NCBI GenBank assembly: GCA_033032175.1
Contig: CM065311.1
Coordinates: forward strand, 5,077,190 to 5,141,189
Source: Saturnia japonica
Taxonomy: Eukaryota; Arthropoda; Insecta; Lepidoptera; Saturniidae
Reading direction: 5' to 3'
Length of the DNA: 64,000 nt
Shown here piece after piece: positions 32,337-41,416 of the stretch (positions within the stretch are counted from its first letter, which is position 1; every line of letters begins with the position of its first letter). The position numbers were made by a program, and so were the translations under genes. The notes beneath the pieces were generated by a model. It was not told the origin of the DNA, searched no databases, and worked only from the letters and a program-made list of their open reading frames with translations.

Positions 32337-32866
32337 GGAGGAAGAAATCCTCCTTAAAAAATTGAGAGGATACAACCTCTTTAAAAAATCGCTAACGGCG
32401 GTGGAGTAAACCACCCTTTAAAAAATCACGATCGGACGGTGGAAGACAACCACCTTAAAAAATTACCGAGGAAGACAACCTCGTTAAAAAATTACTAGCC
32501 GGAGGTGGAGAAAACCACAGCACAAAAAATCATGGACGGACAGTGGAAGGAAACCACTTTAAAAAATAACCGGAGGGTTGAGGATGAGCACCTCGTTAAA
32601 AAATCAAAGCTGGATTGTCGAGGACGGACGGGAGCTTAATGATGGCAGAGGAGGAAACCTCTATAAAAAACCAACGACGGACTGGTGGGGGAGGGGGTGC
32701 GTTCATTCGCCTCCTTCTCCTGCCGTTTCATGGACGGCAGAGGAGAAAACCTCGGTAAAAATCATAGCCGGGCTAGCGAGGTGGGGGTGCGTTCATTCGC
32801 CCCCTTACCCCCGCCATATGCCAAACATTATGGCAGAGGCAGAGGAGAAAACCTCTATAAAAAACC
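32337..32866 (+). repeat. array of eleven stem-loops, nearly all followed by A5-A6
   Basis: Stems (5' arm at): 32,337 GGAGGA/TCCTCC; 32,365 AGAGG/CCTCT; 32,400 GGTGG/CCACC; 32,438 GGTGG/CCACC; 32,467 CGAGG/CCTCG; 32,505 GTGG/CCAC; 32,542 AGTGG/CCACT; 32,580 GAGG/CCTC; 32,647 AGAGG/CCTCT; 32,740 GAGG/CCTC; 32,841 AGAGG/CCTCT. Loops are 5-7 purine-rich bases (AAGACAA, AGAAAA, ATACAA). Each is followed within a few bases by TTAAAAAAT, TATAAAAAA or a close variant. Arm differences are compensated on the other side, which points to selection on RNA or single-strand structure. Spacing is irregular (about 28-100 bases), so it is not a simple tandem repeat. Confidence 0.88.
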
Positions 32867-33010
32867 CAACGACGGGTGGGTGGGGGACAGGGGTGGATTC
32901 ATCCGCCTTCTTCTCCTGCCAGGCCGAACCAAGGGGAGATGGGTCGGGGGGCATGTCTTCCCATTGCACTAGTTTGGCGGACGGGGAGGTAGTTTCATTT
33001 TGCAGCGGGC

Positions 33011-33058
33011 GGCCCTTCGGGGCCTTGCCGCCGGGGCGGCGCGGTAGTACGCTACCGC
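33011..33058 (+). other. two hairpins, one with a UUCG tetraloop
   Basis: GGCCC-TTCG-GGGCC (33,011-33,024) is a perfect 5-bp stem closed by the very stable UUCG tetraloop. GCGGTAG-TACG-CTACCGC (33,041-33,058) is a perfect 7-bp stem. They lie in a block absent from the LINE copy at 15,465-21,262. Confidence 0.8.
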
Positions 33059-33097
33059 TGGTCCCGTGTCGCCCCATTACGGCGGCGGACGGTGCAC

Positions 33098-33196
33098 CGT
33101 GGAGTTTTAGTGAGTAAGGAGTCTCACATAACCACTCGTCCCCCCGGGCGTGTGTGTACCCATGACGGGATTTTCCACGTTAAAAAAAAAAAAAAA
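33098..33196 (+). other. LINE-type 3' tail bounded by a 7-bp stem, then TTAAAA
   Basis: CGTGGAG (33,098-33,104) pairs with TTCCACG (33,173-33,179), one pair being G-U in RNA. In the LINE the same pair is CGTGGAG/CTCCACG. TT and poly(A) follow directly in both. This is the expected recognition end for the LINE reverse transcriptase. Confidence 0.75.
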
Positions 33197-33206
33197 GGTG
33201 TTGGGT
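33197..33206. repeat. target-site duplication of the non-autonomous element, 3' side
   Basis: GGTGTTGGGT, nine of ten positions equal to 32,138-32,147. Confidence 0.7.
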
Positions 33207-34209
33207 AGATTTCAATAATGCAATGTTCTTTTAATATCATTGAAATAACAGAATAACAAATTGAGTAATAATTAATGAAAATTCACGGCTATTATGTTCA
33301 AAACTGTTTAAAAAATATCTACTCACTCACGGATTTCTTCAATAAGAATAACATTTCGTTTTCAAAAAACTTTTCACATAGATCTCTTTGCAGTGAAACA
33401 TTCTTTTTTTCAATAAAATTTATTTATTTATATCATGAACTAATGCGAAATCAATACACAGCGCCCACAGTAGAAATATGCCTGTGAGAACTTCGAAGGC
33501 TTTGAAAATTTTCTCATGCGGCGGACACAGTACGACGGACAAGCGAACGTCGCAAAAGCATTAATTAAAACTGTAATTTATCTCACTTAGCCTGTTTCCG
33601 CGCTGCTTGCTTTCGCGTAACATTTATTAGCGGTATGTTCACTGGAACATGACCCTCTTTAGTTACATGATTTGTATCTAGTTTATTTGCAACATGGACA
33701 TTAAAATAATATGATGAAAGATTTTACGGGTATTTTTCTTCGGAATACAGAAAATACCTGACTTTTAAACTTTGGAACCAAATTTAATTATATACAACGT
33801 AGAGCTAAAACATGAAAGTTCTGTGTATTCACGAAGAAGGGACAAGGGACTCTTACAAAGTTTGTTAGTTTGGAGGATTCGGTAACCTTTGTCGTTGAAA
33901 CAATTGATTTCTCGTGAAATACTTTAGTGATATGAAAAGTTAACTATTTGTGTATTCTCAAAGTAATTTGTACAGCTGGATGACACATTTTAATTAGACA
34001 AGTAAAACTTGTCCAATTAAGCATAATCTTTACCCACGAAACACTGAAAATGTAGAAAAGAAAGACAGGAACCAAAAACTTAGAAAAAGTTAGTTAATAT
34101 TATATTTTTCGCTGATTAATCTACTAATTGAAATGTTCATATATTTCAGGTCTTTTATCAAGAAACATGTTTACTCAGTTTTAAAATTATGATCCTTTTT
34201 CAGAAGTTT
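33207..34209. other. AT-rich spacer
   Basis: No gene. An imperfect hairpin (TTAATTAGACAAGT / ACTTGTCCAATTAA) lies near 33,991-34,021. Confidence 0.5.
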
Positions 34210-34800
34210 TACGTAAATTTAAGAGGAAATGTCGTGACATGTGGAAATAATATTTTGATCTAGTTTCAAAAGAGAAAGGAATTTGGTACCGAACAATGCA
34301 ATGTCAGCCTCCTCCTGTACCTTAGTTCTTATAGAAGCCAATATGGATAGAACTTCTGTTGTTACGGCTATTAGGTTAAGCTCTGGACATATTTCATCGA
34401 GAAAATTTGGACATCTCATGAAAATAGTTGACTCACCATTTTGCAACCAGTGTGGTAAGATGGATGATATCCATCATTTCTTGATGGAAGTGTTCCAGTA
34501 ATAATAATTATAAGATAGCCTTAAACAATAAATATAAAATTAATATATGTGATGTGGGTGTATAATACAGTTTTCTGGCAGAACCGACATCGGATGCTTC
34601 CAGAATGCTGTGTGGTCCTTTGAAGTTCTCTTGTTAATGAATGAAGTCTTCTTCCTGAGAAATGTGTAGTCTCATTGATATGTTTTTTTTTAGTTTATAG
34701 TTCTTTTTTGTATAAATAGCAGGTATAAGTTAAGATGGGGCTGGCATATCCTTAGTGACAAAAGTCTATAAATAAAATTGAGATTATAATAAAAAGGTTA
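34210..34800 (+). mobile_element. LINE 3' end with zinc-binding C-terminal remnant (I-like)
   Basis: Plus-strand codons 34,283-34,501 give DRTSVVTAIRLSSGHISSRK, then FCNQCGKMDDIHHFLMEV. The RLRSGH...C-x2-C...HH block is a typical C-terminus of I-like and related LINE polyproteins; its last Cys is lost to a frameshift near 34,490. A 3' UTR follows to about 34,800, ending in an AATAAAATTGAG...AATAAAAAGG tail. Polymerase parts are absent, so this is a 5'-truncated insertion. Confidence 0.65.
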
Positions 34801-35630
34801 GTTCTAGATTATTGCATTTACTTAAGAAGTTATTTCTATAAAATGCTAACAAAAAAGTAAAACTAATAATTTTATTTTCAAATTTTCACTGTTTCCAAAA
34901 TGAACTCTAAAACTGTGTTATCCTTTTTGACCTTAATTCTGTTAGGGCATTAAATTTTTTATATCTTGACTTTTTAATGGGTTTGTTGTGTATTTTACAG
35001 TGTTACGAAATGATAATATGTATGTAAAATTATGATTTTTTGCTTTATCACTGAAGATAAAGAATGTGCGTATTTAAATAATCATAATATGAGCATTAAA
35101 CTTGTATATCAATCGTATCATACGAATAAAAAGGAATACTCCTATTAGAATTTTTTCATATGTAGAGCAATAATTTCTGTATTTTTGTTTCATTTTTAAA
35201 ATCACATATTCAACACGGGTTAGTAAAAATAAAAGTACGCCGTTTCAAACGACATTATTCCTTGCCGTATTACGAGACATAAAAAGATCGTTCGAAGCAC
35301 TCGAGGTTGTACGATCAGTAAGTTTACGCCCCATACACTCGGGACTGTCGGGCTAACAGCAAGAGGACCACTTAGACACGCTATCTTGACATATCCTGAG
35401 AGCTTTTTACAAATATGCACTATATTGTTGGCGAATTTAATACCGGTGCAGTAAAATTATATTCACATGTTGCCTATATATGGCCGACTCTAACAGGCAA
35501 TAAATTAAGATTGTTATTCTGTAGGTAGGTACTCGGCATTCGAAATCAATTATTTCAGTGGTTTCGTAGCTACGTAGATCAAACACTCTGTTATTATTGG
35601 TCTAAACACTTGCTTTAGTGAATATATTTA
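34801..35630. other. AT-rich spacer
   Basis: Nothing recognised. A small frame at 35,220-35,420 (minus) lacks features. Confidence 0.45.
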
Positions 35631-35635
35631 TTAAT

Positions 35636-35860
35636 AACTTTTGCCCGCGACTTCGTCTGCGTGGACTTCAGAAATGGATCCAGAGAGAAATAAAAAATAT
35701 ATCATTTACCAGGATGAAAGGTGTACTGTGTGTTAATCCAGGTGGTAATCCAGGTTATAAAATATCTGTGTGTCAAATTTCATATAAATCCATTCAGCAG
35801 TTTTTGCGTGATTGAGTAACAAACACCCAAACATATAAATTTTACAATAATAATTTTACA
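35636..35860 (+). repeat. dispersed repeat (TTTGCCCGCGACTTCGTCTG)
   Basis: Head TTTTGCCCGCGACTTCGTCT and GCGTGGACTTCAG, tail ATTTCATATAAATCCATTCA and TTTGCGTGATTGAGTAACAA. The tail also appears alone at 44,600-44,650 (ATCCGTTCAGCTGTTTTTGT, GTGATTAAGTAACAA). Confidence 0.65.
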
Positions 35861-35889
35861 AATTACATAATAATATATATTATAATAGT

Positions 35890-36540
35890 TGATTAGTATT
35901 TTCCAACGACTTCGTTTGCGAAATTTTCTTACTATGTCCTCCAGTTTTTCATTACGATCGGTTCAGAAAGAAGGCATGGAAATTATTGTAATTTTTATAT
36001 AATTGCATAGCAATGTAATTATATTTTTATCACTGCCATGTCAAATGTGATAATTGAAAATCTGTGCTAAGTGCTAAGAGAAAGGTACACAGAGGATGCA
36101 ACAATTTCTAAATGCAACAAATATCGAGAAAAATAACAAACGCAAGGGAGCCTACTGTTCGAGCGAGTTATTTATGCTTCTCAACCTCATATAATTAATT
36201 ACAAAGGCATATTTTCATGTGTCTAATTATTTTTCAAACCATATTTAACATAGCAATTCATTATCAATATTCTCATACGACTATCTCACAAATCGCATGA
36301 AAAATAGCAATAATGAAAATAAAAATTCTTTCACACTTATCATATGTGTCCTAACTTTTTCACATCATATGAAAAATAGAAATGATAAAAAAAATTCAAA
36401 ATTATCAATTTTCAAGGAATTATTATATCATATGAAAAATAGCAGTTAAACATTAAAAAGTTCCATGCCTAGTTTAGAGGTTTAGTCGTAACAAGGTAGG
36501 TACAGGCAGACATAGTCACTTTCACATATAAAATATTAGA
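35890..36540 (+). repeat. repeat remnant with spaced CATATGAAAAATAG copies
   Basis: Head-like CAACGACTTCGTTTGCGAAA at 35,908, then ATGAAAAATAGCAATAATGA at 36,297, CATATGAAAAATAGAAATGA at 36,366 and CATATGAAAAATAGCAG at 36,429, ending near GTAACAAGGTAGGTACAGGC. Irregular spacing of the internal motif suggests a degraded tandem array. Confidence 0.4.
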
Positions 36541-37013
36541 TATCTAAAAAATTTGTTACTTATTCATAAAGTTCATTTTGAAATATATACAAAACACCTG
36601 AGTTTATTTAATAGTTACTACGAAAGCTAGACAAATAATAATTTAATATCTAAGCGACCGAGTTTTGCACGGTATCTTTAAAAAAAGAAAAACACTTATC
36701 TGAATACAAAATTTACAAAACGGACTAATCTTGTAATAGGTATAGGAAAAATTAATATAGCAAGTATGTGTAAGTTTTAAAGAAATGACCTATTAATTAA
36801 CTTATAGGAACGTTCGTTACAAAATAATGAGAGTCTATAACGAATAGTAGTAACAATAATACTTCTTTATTAATGTTATATGATATGTCAATTTGCTCAC
36901 AAAATACTCCCAATACATATAAGAAATATTATGTGTACAATATGAATAGTACAAAAATGATAACAACGAGAAATTCCATTACATAATAATAATAACGTTG
37001 AACCCAACCCACA
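36541..37013. other. AT-rich spacer
   Basis: Nothing recognised. Confidence 0.45.
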
Positions 37014-37250
37014 TTGAATTACCCAATCATAGGCTCTTTGCCTAGTTCGGGTTCCGGAGTTCTACTAATATACAAATTTGGGTTTGACAAAAAGAAACAT
37101 CCTGGCCCTGGAGCCTCTGACAGCTTTTACAGCTTCACCGGACTTGGGGGCGAGCGCTTAGGGCACTCAGCCACGAAAGTTTTGGACAACTCGCGCACAA
37201 GGGTGACAAAGTGGCCGGACCTCGGCTTGGGGGGTTGTCGCAATTGCAAA
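37014..37250 (+). repeat. dispersed repeat (CAGCTTTTACAGCTTCACCG core)
   Basis: CCTGGCCCTGGAGCCTCTGA, CAGCTTTTACAGCTTCACCG and GACTTGGGGGCGAGCGCTTA. The core is shared with 28,090-28,120 (minus) and 57,220-57,255 (plus). It is open for 79 codons, but the recurrence shows it is repeat sequence. Confidence 0.55.
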
Positions 37251-37299
37251 TAAGTCGCGATCTGACTAATTCACTATCCGTAAATTCGAGCTAACTAAC

Positions 37300-38440
37300 A
37301 TATACGCATATGCATGTTCCCCGCCTCCTGGGAGGAAATAAGGAAACATGCGTATGTGTATTTACTGATCTGAAAAGTTTTTCTACACTAACTAGCGTAA
37401 AAAAAGAAAAAAAAGTTTCCTTACAGAACCTATGTACCTGTGAAGTGTGCACGTATGTACATTTGTGTGTAATGTTTGTATGCACGCATAGTGTCACTTG
37501 TATTGCGCGGGCGGCTGCCTGACTCAAGGGTTTCACACCGAGGAACGGACCTAGGCTTGAGTTGCCGCTCCTCTGCGGAGAGAACGGTGGTTACGCGGGT
37601 GTGAGCGATGGCACGCTCTGTTTGGAGAGACGGTGGAGTAGTACGCGTTAGCTTCCTCGACTTTATCGTCGGGGTTGGTAAAAATGTTTCGCGATCGGCG
37701 TTTTTTCCATGAGGCGGTATACTGTCGGCGAATTTCCCGTCAGGCGGTAGGATTAGGAACATAGGTAACGGCTGCTTTAATTAGCGGATTAATGTGATTT
37801 GATGCGGTATAGAAGTAACATCGCGACAAGAATTTTACGTAAGAGTGAATCAAAGGAAGATCCATATCTCTATGGAGATCTTCCATTCGCATGTATGAAG
37901 GAGCACCGGTAAGACGATAGAGAAGTCTATTCTGAATAGTTTGAAATTATTTTTTGACATTTGTGCGAGCGCGGGGCAACTATAAGTCATGATCTGACGG
38001 ATACACATCTTGTATTGTGTAAGCTTGTGTCTCGTGGGTATTTTGCTTACCGTGCATATCAGAGGATGCAAACGGCTCAGGACCCAGTGGACCCTGTTCC
38101 GGACTATACGGACATGTGGTCTAAAAGAGAGCCTACTATCTAGGGTGACGCCGAGATATTTGGTCTCTTTGACCCAGGGAATCGAATTACCGAAGAGTTC
38201 GAGGGGTTCGAAATTCCTCGGTATCCGTGAGCAGTCTATATCGAAAAGCATCACGGCACTAATGGTTATTCGCCAGTCGGTAAACCACTTCCCGAGAGTG
38301 GTCACCGCGCGTTGGATGATAAGTCTGAGTCTGAGTATTCTCCTGTCGGAGGCATATATGACTGTGTCATCAGCGTACAGACCCATCTGGACCTGGGGCA
38401 GACCGGGTAGGTCGCTGACGATTTTGTACTACACTTTTCG
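37300..38440 (-). mobile_element. Jockey-clade LINE, 5'-truncated
   Basis: Minus-strand coding begins inside the reverse transcriptase near 38,430 (PGLPQVQMGLYADDTVIYAS) and runs through the thumb (VKETKYLGVTLDSRLSF) to 37,850. Then, in another frame, it gives the jockey-type end LHRDMDLPLIHSYVKFLSRC...NPLIKAAVTY at about 37,855-37,745. GC-richer 3' UTR sequence follows to about 37,500, lower limit uncertain. YADD is kept, but the protein is truncated and frameshifted. Confidence 0.8.
37850..38440 (-). pseudogene. Jockey reverse transcriptase fragment
   Basis: Catalytic YADD sits at residues 4-7 of the open segment and is followed by the usual thumb motif KYLGVTLD. The finger and palm motifs upstream of YADD are missing. 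The coordinates mark the open part only. Confidence 0.8.
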
Positions 38441-38850
38441 TGGTACTTATATATAACTGTATATTTCAGAGAGTTGAATGAAATTATGAATTTTGGATAT
38501 TAATCCAATACACATTAATTATTTTAAAATTATTATTCAATTGTATTAAAAATTTAAAGCTTTCCGTTTTATGTTAAGCAAGAATGATTGTTTTTAATTG
38601 CAGAATATTATTTGATTTGATTTTTAATTATTCGTTGACTCAAATATTCATGTTATTGTAATTTACTGAATTTATCTCTCGATATATTTTAAGATTTTTA
38701 AATAATATTGCATGCCAGTATAAATTCTTAAGTATTGTCTACTAAAACCCATATTAAACTGTATTTTGATTTAAATTGTTTGCAAATACTATGGCCACTA
38801 ATAAATTATTATTATTATATACCACACTTAAAGCTTACTCTACTATTATC
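38441..38850. other. AT-rich spacer
   Basis: Nothing recognised. Confidence 0.45.
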
Positions 38851-38851
38851 C

Positions 38852-39000
38852 TTTTTTTGAAGTGAAAACTTCTTTAGCATCGTTGTGATCTGAAATTCGA
38901 TGGAACGAAAAAGCGAAAGTGACAGCAAAAAGACACAGACACATACATTCATAAGATTTAACGTGGGAGAAAATGAGATAGGAAAGTTTTAGGCAATGGT
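38852..39000 (+). repeat. dispersed repeat (TTTGAAGTGAAAACTTCTTT family), copy 1
   Basis: TTTTTTGAAGTGAAAACTTC, CGTTGTGATCTGAAATTCGA, AAGACACAGACACATACATT and GAGAAAATGAGATAGG match 49,680-49,805 in order. The opening GAAGTGAAAACTTC is itself palindromic. A shorter variant of the opening begins the element at 60,527. Confidence 0.65.
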
Positions 39001-39509
39001 AAAATGGTAAATAAGCGGTTTGTTGCCACGCAATAATGAATTTTATTACCTCAACAAAAAGGCACGAAACGAAAACTTTTTAGACAACACTTATGACATC
39101 ATAAAAATTACAAGATCTTCAATTTATCAGTTGTTCGCACGTTATTATTATATTCTTTTTTTTAATTATGGTTAAAATCACGTTAAAAATACATTACAAA
39201 AATTTAACATTAATAGCGGTCACGTTCTAAGTGTTATAATGATAACTGAAGTGAGTTCAATTCAATTATTAGTGGTGTTGCATTTTTATACGCATTTAGT
39301 ACTAAAATCTCTCTACACTATTGAGTGTAAACTCTTCAGAGACTCTTCAGTGAAACAGAACATGGCAACACTGATAACAATATAGCATTAATGAAATAGA
39401 CGAGATAAAAACTTTTGAAATAGTTGCATAAAATAAAGTCGAAATAAAGAACACTAAAAACGGACCGCAGAATACTATACCCTAAAGGTTTAGCGTTTGA
39501 CTTTAAACT
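39001..39509. other. AT-rich spacer
   Basis: Nothing recognised. Confidence 0.4.
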
Positions 39510-39770
39510 CATCTCATATTAATTGAGCATTTAACTGAAGGTCAGACACTTTGATTCTCAAGTGCAGTTGCCGGAAGACACATATCGGAGCTAGGCAGAT
39601 TTTCAACTTTGTAGCTAGTCACGCGGGATTTAAAAAAAACCGACCATTAAAAAATTTTCCTTCACCGAAAGCTCAGGCACATTGTAAGATTTGAACCTAT
39701 GACGGTCGATGCGGTATCCGTCCTACCACCACCGAGCTATTATCGTTTTATATTGTACTAGCGGTCGCCC
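39510..39770 (-). repeat. tRNA-derived SINE, family A, copy 1
   Basis: On the minus strand the head reads AGCTCGGTGGTGGTAGGACG, then GGTTCAAATCTTAC (B-box-like), GAGCTTTCGGTGAAGGAAA, AAAGTTGAAAATCTG and TGTGTCTTCCGGCAACTGCA, the same order as the plus-strand copy at 46,365-46,685. Confidence 0.75.
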
Positions 39771-41416
39771 AATGATCGAAATTCGACCAGTGACTTTTTA
39801 ATCATACACTATTTTCTGTTTGACATTTGCAGTATGAACCTTTGTTTGTATTAGGTTACCATGAATATTTCAAATGTGCATTAATTGAAAATGATATTGT
39901 GAATAATGATTGTGAGTACTTATATATGCATTTTCATATACTTTACATGAGTGTGTATTTGATAATTTTCTGAATAAAAAACATAGATGTGAAGGATTGA
40001 CCTCTACCACGTGTGAATTGCACACATAATTTTTTTGGTCATTAACTATTTAAGGTTATACGTACTACGATTAAGATTATACGTACTAGTACGGCCTACA
40101 GTCACAATAATTCTGAACTATTTTTTATATTATGTACTACCTGTTAACATAATATAACATAATAATTTTGAATAACGTCAAAAAGTAACAAACAACAAAT
40201 AATTACCAATTTTGACGACAAACAACCAAATTATTGTTTTACAGAAGTTGTTTGTTGTGTTAATGGTTAGTACAATCGCGACAAAACTTCATGTTGCGGG
40301 TGCAGATGTAACAATAACGCTTAGTTTTATACACAGTAACAATTCTAGACTAACATCGCAAAACTATATCGTATTTGAAGCGCACCTGTACAGACAACAC
40401 CTACATATTGCTCTGGGAAATTACAGTACCTACGACATTTGCTACTTTGTTACTGAACTAATTTTCCTACTGGAAGTAGGAATATATGGGAGGAGTAAAA
40501 TGAAATACGACGCTGTAATATCGTGTCAACATGCAATTTGGCAACAATGTTTAATGACAATTCATTTCTAGGTAAACGTCAATTTACATTCATTGTTAGA
40601 GTTCCGTACCTCACAATGAATAAAACAGAACCCTTAGTATCACTTTGTTCTCTACCTTTATGACCATCTGTTCGTGTGTCAAGACTCTTTTTCTTGAAGA
40701 CGACTTGATGTATAGAGTTTAAAGTAGTATCGTCTACGTCTACGTCTGGTCACACCATATCACTGTAAAATCTTTCTATGTTAACGTCATTAAAGGCTTA
40801 TTTATACACACGGCACTTCATAAATTAGTATTAATAATTATCAATCAATTGGGACCAAACGAGTTCTGTTATAGAAAATTTGTGTAGTTATAACCGTTAT
40901 ACGATGCAAATTTGGAGATTATTATAATTATTATAATAGTTGTGGATAGACATGGATTTCATCTAGAATCAGTGCATACAATTAATTTGAATACACAGTA
41001 ATTGTATTCTACTGACGCACAAGGAGACAATTGCGAAGCTTGCGGTTGCCTGTTGCTCGATCCAATTATCTACTAGTGAACTTACGTACTTTAATTAACA
41101 CTATTCGATGTCATAAATACTTGCACTTGGGTTCATAGCGAAATAGTTACACTGAACCGATTCCCTATTTTTAGTAATAAAAAATGTAAAATATGCATTA
41201 ATATTACCAAAGAAAATAGACCATTACTATTTACTCTATTTAACCAGTACGCAGTAAAAAATTTCATTATCTTTGTAATTTACGCACGAATAATTTGAAT
41301 GTACCTACTGTATTTGAAAGACGCTTATTAATTATCATATAAAATAATTCAAAATCACGTGATAAATATACCTATGTTACACGGAGTCAATTAAGTCCCA
41401 TTTACACATATCTGCA
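39771..41416. other. AT-rich spacer
   Basis: No supported gene. The longest frame, 119 codons at 40,212-40,571, has TTG rather than ATG at its start and no homology that I can see. The first ATG begins MVSTIATKLHVAGADVTITL. Left unannotated as coding. Confidence 0.5.

Larger units (their letters stand above)
32148..33196 (+). mobile_element. non-autonomous derivative of the R1-clade LINE carrying a stem-loop array
   Basis: A 1.05-kb GC-rich element with no coding capacity of its own, ending in about 15 A. The 5' 120 bases (CCTCCTCGTGGTG, CCCGGGCAACGTC, GGCGGCCAATACC) match the start of the full-length LINE at 21,262-21,120 on its sense strand. The 3' part (CCATTGCAC...GGCGG, then GTGGAGTTTTAGTGAGTAAG to CCACGTTAAAA) matches the LINE 3' UTR. 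Between them lies an array of eleven stem-loops and, at 33,001-33,090, two strong hairpins not present in the LINE copy here. It probably borrows the LINE's reverse transcriptase. The open frames across it change phase freely and are not genes. Confidence 0.85.

Noticed and set aside
32337..32866. CRISPR-like repeat-spacer array
   Set aside because: Units vary in sequence and spacing, there are no identical direct repeats or cas genes, and the region lies within a eukaryotic retroelement.
32142..33117. Open frames of 71-179 codons in the GC-rich block
   Set aside because: They start and stop without regard to the element's structure, change frame freely, and are made of stem-loop units and UTR-like sequence.
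40212..40571. 119-codon frame as a small secreted protein gene
   Set aside because: Its first codon is TTG, the first ATG leaves a shorter product, no family is recognised, and AT-rich DNA gives such frames by chance.
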